Shown here: in pieces, positions 59,854 through 64,000 of the stretch | How the letters are laid out: every line of letters begins with the position of its first letter | How positions within the stretch are numbered: the stretch's first letter is position 1 | Source: Atopsyche davidsoni | Taxonomy: Eukaryota > Arthropoda > Insecta > Trichoptera > Hydrobiosidae | Assembly: GCA_022113835.1 (NCBI GenBank) | Contig: JAILWY010000011.1 | Coordinates: 8,614,501-8,678,500 of the forward strand | Length of the DNA stretch: 64,000 bases | Direction of reading: 5' to 3' | Position numbers and translations under genes: made by a program | The notes under the pieces: generated by a model | Seen by the model: the letters and a program-made list of their open reading frames with translations, nothing else | What the model was told of the DNA's origin: nothing | Database searches by the model: none

Positions 59854-62800
59854 TACCACTCTTGGTTCTACTACTGACTTTGACATTACGTTTCAGCATT
59901 TTAGTTCACCTTCTTGTATTTTATTAATTTAATTTTGAAATCACTATCTATGATGCTGAGTTACTGATATTAGTTTTAATATTATCTGCTTATTTTTTTA
60001 TAGTTTTGATAAAATTCGACCGTTTGCGAAAGCCTGAAATAAAAAAAGCAATAAGCAATCTGTCGAGTACTTCATACCGGTTAAAGCCCTTTTTATCTGA
60101 TTGGCTGTTTGCGATTGTTTACTTAATCACGGATAACGACATATTTGATGACTGGTTGATTGTTTTTACTGACCAGTTTTTCAGAATCCATACGATAGCC
60201 TTGTATGTGTGACGTGTCATTTATGTTTTAGCTCTCATGGAGATTGCGTACTATGATTTTTAAAGTATATTTGTTTTAAAGAAGTATTTTTTCTTTAATT
60301 TCTCAGTTTAAGTTATGATCATTCTAGTGATTTTAAATATAAGGGTCTTTTGCGACTTAAATATAATTTTTTAAAAATTTAAAAGACTTGAAGCAGTATT
60401 TTTTTGTTCTCGTAGCTTTGCTTGTTTTTAAAAAGCCATCTTTTAATATTATTTGATTTTAAATGGCCATATTTATATATTTTAGATTTTCTTTTTTAAA
60501 ATTTAGTCTTTTCTTAACAATGTATTACGTTCTTAACATTACGTTGCCATCAAAAAGAAATTGGCTTCCATCTCAACTTGTATTTTAAGTAGCAACATTG
60601 TAGATGTGTAGCTATTGTAAAATATTTATATAAAAAAATAACGTGTTGGTTTTGATACTGAGCAAGATTTTAAATTTGTTGCCACGTTAAAGAAATGTTA
60701 AAAATTCCTGCTGCGCTATTCTGCACTGAACGCAATTATTGTGACTGTTGGTAACACTGGCTGTTCATAGAATATTGTTTGAATTAGGAATTAATTTAAA
60801 GTTTGAAATTTACACGCATTCAAATATTTTTAGACAAGTTTTGTCTGCGTGTTTAAATGTTGACTATCTCGGAAGTTGATCTGATTTTGGACTTGTGGAT
60901 AAAAATAAAAGGCGAATGCGTACCATAATAATAATTGTGCTGAGTTCAGGCTAGCGCTGCTAATATTATATCGGAGTGTTAATGCTCTTATACATTCCAC
61001 GATGCGTGATTCCATTTTGATGTGTTTTTATATATGTATATAAATATAAGTTGCCATTTGAAATATTACACAATTATTGTGTTTTTAACACGTTTGCACT
61101 CAAAACTTTGCCATTTTGATAAAAGATATGGAAGAAGTAAAATCTAAGACTCAAGCGCAAAGCTTCCCGAACTACGTTAGCTTGTTGCCTCTTTTTAATA
61201 AAAAGAAAAACGACTTAACCCCTTTAACTCTGTAGTGTGTTTTTCATCAGAGAATGCAGAAAACTCCTTTCTTCCTAAGAATTATAGATCATATAGGCGC
61301 CGTGACCAAGTGTCACGGCTGCTTCCTGAAAATTTACTTATCTTCTTCTACTAAAGTGTTTATCTGCCCCTTATCTATCTACTACCGCCCCCTCTAGATC
61401 CTTTCAGTGCTCACCGAGGGCAATATCCCCTGCTTTGGGAAGCCTTCCTTCAGGGCAGTGCAACGGCCACGATTCATAAGTAATAATACTAAATAATTTC
61501 ACAAGCCGTAGATACACGGGACTATCATTTGATTGTCTAATTTTTTTCACAGAAAAATTTATTATGTAGGTCTCTAGTTTGAGTTGAGATTCATTTATAG
61601 AAAAATTAAAATATGTGATTTTGGATTTCGTCGACTTCCAGAAAAGTCTTTCAGCACTTTTTTTTTTTCATTCTCATTTACTATTTATACATTTGAAAAT
61701 TGCAAACATTTTCACGTAATTTGAAAAGTAAAGAAAGCATGAAAGAGATATATTATACGAAAAATATAAATTTAGTGTGTTACAATCTATTTTTTTATTT
61801 TATGTATATTTTGTATTTAAGAACTATTTTTTTATTTTTATTTTGTACTTGAATAATCGTTTGTAAAATAAAAGACAAAAATTGTTTTTGAAGAATTTTT
61901 TTCAAATTGCAACATTTTTTCATTATATTTGGTTTTATTTAGCAAAAAAAATTATCTGCAAGGAAATATTCTAAGAAATAAAGCTGCACTCTGGTAGCAG
62001 TGGCGTGCAAAGCTCAAAATCTGAGTTTTATCAGTTGAATGAAAAATTAGCTTAATTAACCATATCGACGAATCATATAAGTATATTAAAAAAAATATCA
62101 CAACAATTGAATATGCATGTGTTTTGTAAGTTCTACAATTTAAGAGCACGCAATGCTTCAATTCTTGTATGGACTGCATGCCACTGTTAATCAAGAAATA
62201 ATTCCATTGACACGGTCTTGCTTTGGAATGCAATGTTATTCAATGAACACATCAATATTTACTTATTAATAATTAATTAAACGTGTATGCATTCGACAGT
62301 CAAATGATAGATCTGTGCGTGTAGGGCTAGTCCTATCGACATTAGACGTGTCAACTTATCTACAATGGCTAAACATTTTAAAACATTTTTAACACTTGTT
62401 ATACACTTTGCAATGGCGACGCTATATTTAATTACATGTTTTTTTTTGTATGTATTTGACTGAATTTATAATAGCGCTACAATAATATTTCTGCTTCGTT
62501 TTATAGCTTGTGATATATTTAGAGAAGAAAAGGAAAATTGTCGCACATGATGTTTTAAAACTGTTTAAACATAAATGCTGTAAAACTTCAAAATAAAAAG
62601 CGGGCTATGCCATCGTTAAACCATGCTTATATCTGATCTTAAGCAGGTACATCCAAGTTCTGAAATACCGATGAATAATAAACTATTTAAAACGGTGAAT
62701 TGATAAAACCTGCGTCTGATCGAAAAATACTCGTTAGTAGAATACCAAACAACATAAAATTTTATAATATATAGTAAATAACGCAGTAATTGTTAAATGA

Positions 62801-64000
62801 TCCCCGTTGAATTTTTTATTGCTCATTTGACAGCATCAGTTTTTCAGGACTTGGCGTAAATCTCCAAAAGTCCAACATGAGTTATGAAACATGGTGTGCG
62901 AGTAAATGATCAAGTGCTTTTTGATGTTTTGATTGTACGTTTTAGCATTAGAATTCTGAACAATACTCAATGCCTCTAACATAAGTATAGCAGATCCAGA
63001 AGAAAATAGATTAGCTGGTGTACATATATCTCCGTGTCGACGCTGTGTGAATTTATGTTGCGTGTATAACCTTTTTTGTTCACGTGTTTAACTTCATTAA
63101 TGGACAATTCTGCAGAATCGATGATCATATTTTTTGCTGTTATATTTCACATTATGCATCATTTTTATTTGGGAGTATTTAAAAAACATTCAAAAGTATT
63201 GTTATTGTTGTTGTTCCTTTTTTATGTGGAAACACGTCATTTAAAAATTAGTAAATTAAACAGCATTGTGAAAATTTAAACTATTTTCATTTTAAATCTT
63301 TTATTTGAATCATCTAGTAGTCCAGTCGGTTTTCTCTGTATGCGACAAATAAATTCCTGGAGTTGCAACAAGTCGAACACAACCAAACTTGGTAGCTCAC
63401 CATATGCTCGTCATTAAAGAACATTTGGGTTTGGATGTCTTCTACTTGTTGAATTGATGTTTAACACAAATAAATTTATATATATATATAAACTTACACA
63501 GCGTTTATACGAGTGTCATTTTTTAGATATATACATATGTAAAGTAGGCAATTTTTCACGTTAACCTTCCATTTTTGATACGGTTTTGTGAATGTATGAA
63601 TTCTGGCGATTGAGACTGTGTTTTTCAGGAATATACTGAGAATTTGTTAAATATACTTAAATATCAGATCGTAGGTGATGAAATCACGTTTTGTATCATT
63701 AAAGTACACAAGTTATTAGAGAGGTAGCGGAAGTTTTGGACGAATTTATACGGAACTAGGATGCGCAGGGCATTCCTTTATTGCGGTTTGTGATGCTCGC
63801 TCACCGACTATATTATATACTACTATGCTATTTTAATGGGACTAAATTATGTGTTACAGTGCCGTTTGTATGTTTCCGGCACTTTTGTTTATTTTGAGAG
63901 AAATAAACCAGTTTATCTTACCAAATTTTTATTGGTGAATGATGTAAGATGGAAGTCAGATCTATAAATATAATATAATGTGTTGTATTCAAGGTTTGTA
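59854..64000. other. Long 3' region of RILPL and intergenic DNA
   Basis: AT-rich with many T runs and no supported coding exon. It contains a perfect 8-bp hairpin at about 61299-61319 (GCCGTGAC / GTCACGGC) and a MITE-like pair of ends at 61997-62187. Short ORFs here are AT-driven noise. Confidence 0.5.
61997..62187. mobile_element. MITE-like element with CAGTGGCGTGC ends
   Basis: Left end AGCAGTGGCGTGCAAAGC and right end GACTGCATGCCACTGTT form an imperfect inverted repeat about 190 bp apart. Single copies of the same end occur near 30353, 41799 and 42843. No target duplication found. Confidence 0.55.

Overview
The window is eukaryotic nuclear DNA, AT-rich, with compact multi-exon genes, GT-AG introns and much transposon debris. 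The gene set (an insect-type Dlish/Vamana, insect-like rabphilin and RILPL, mRpS15/bonsai) points to an insect. Gene style and repeat content fit Lepidoptera best, but I could not test this by search.

Layout, left to right. 256-5005 (+) is NDC80/Hec1, the outer kinetochore subunit. 6527-8050 (-) and 9183-11751 (+) are two divergently transcribed paralogues with a WRKY-GCM1/FAR1-like Cys2His2 DNA-binding domain and no visible transposase catalytic domain; the second carries a tandemly repeated Ser/Asp-rich tail and a probable spliced extension. 13485-17520 is a cluster of three small secreted-protein genes, each with a signal peptide and a TATA box about 25-30 bp before a plausible initiator. 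17916-18928 (-) is an internally deleted Helitron. 19483-24314 (+) is DDX1, with its SPRY domain inserted in the helicase core. 25102-26732 (+) is mitochondrial uS15m. 28381-32057 (-) is Dlish, with three SH3 domains. 35071-50042 (-) is rabphilin: its Rab-binding zinc finger and two C2 domains are encoded at 35-40 kb, and its first coding exon lies 9.6 kb away beyond a TE-filled intron. 54659-59084 or 59853 (+) is a RILP-like Rab effector with an ambiguous 3' reading frame.

The conserved genes serve separate housekeeping or signalling roles (chromosome segregation, RNA metabolism, mitochondrial translation, Fat-Dachs growth control, vesicle traffic); nothing suggests an operon-like unit. Two neighbours, Rph and RILPL, are both Rab effectors, probably by chance.

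The least explained parts are the divergent DNA-binding paralogues, the secreted-protein cluster with a shared downstream exon, the dual-frame end of RILPL, and short degenerate repeats arranged like the hammerhead ribozymes of Penelope-like retroelements. Repeats seen include two inverted LTR-like copies (one with a target duplication), a hAT element interrupted by a mariner fragment, a piggyBac-type MITE, LINE tails, tRNA-type SINE heads and a 123-bp minisatellite. All exon models were read by eye from splice sites and phase; each spliced total is divisible by three.
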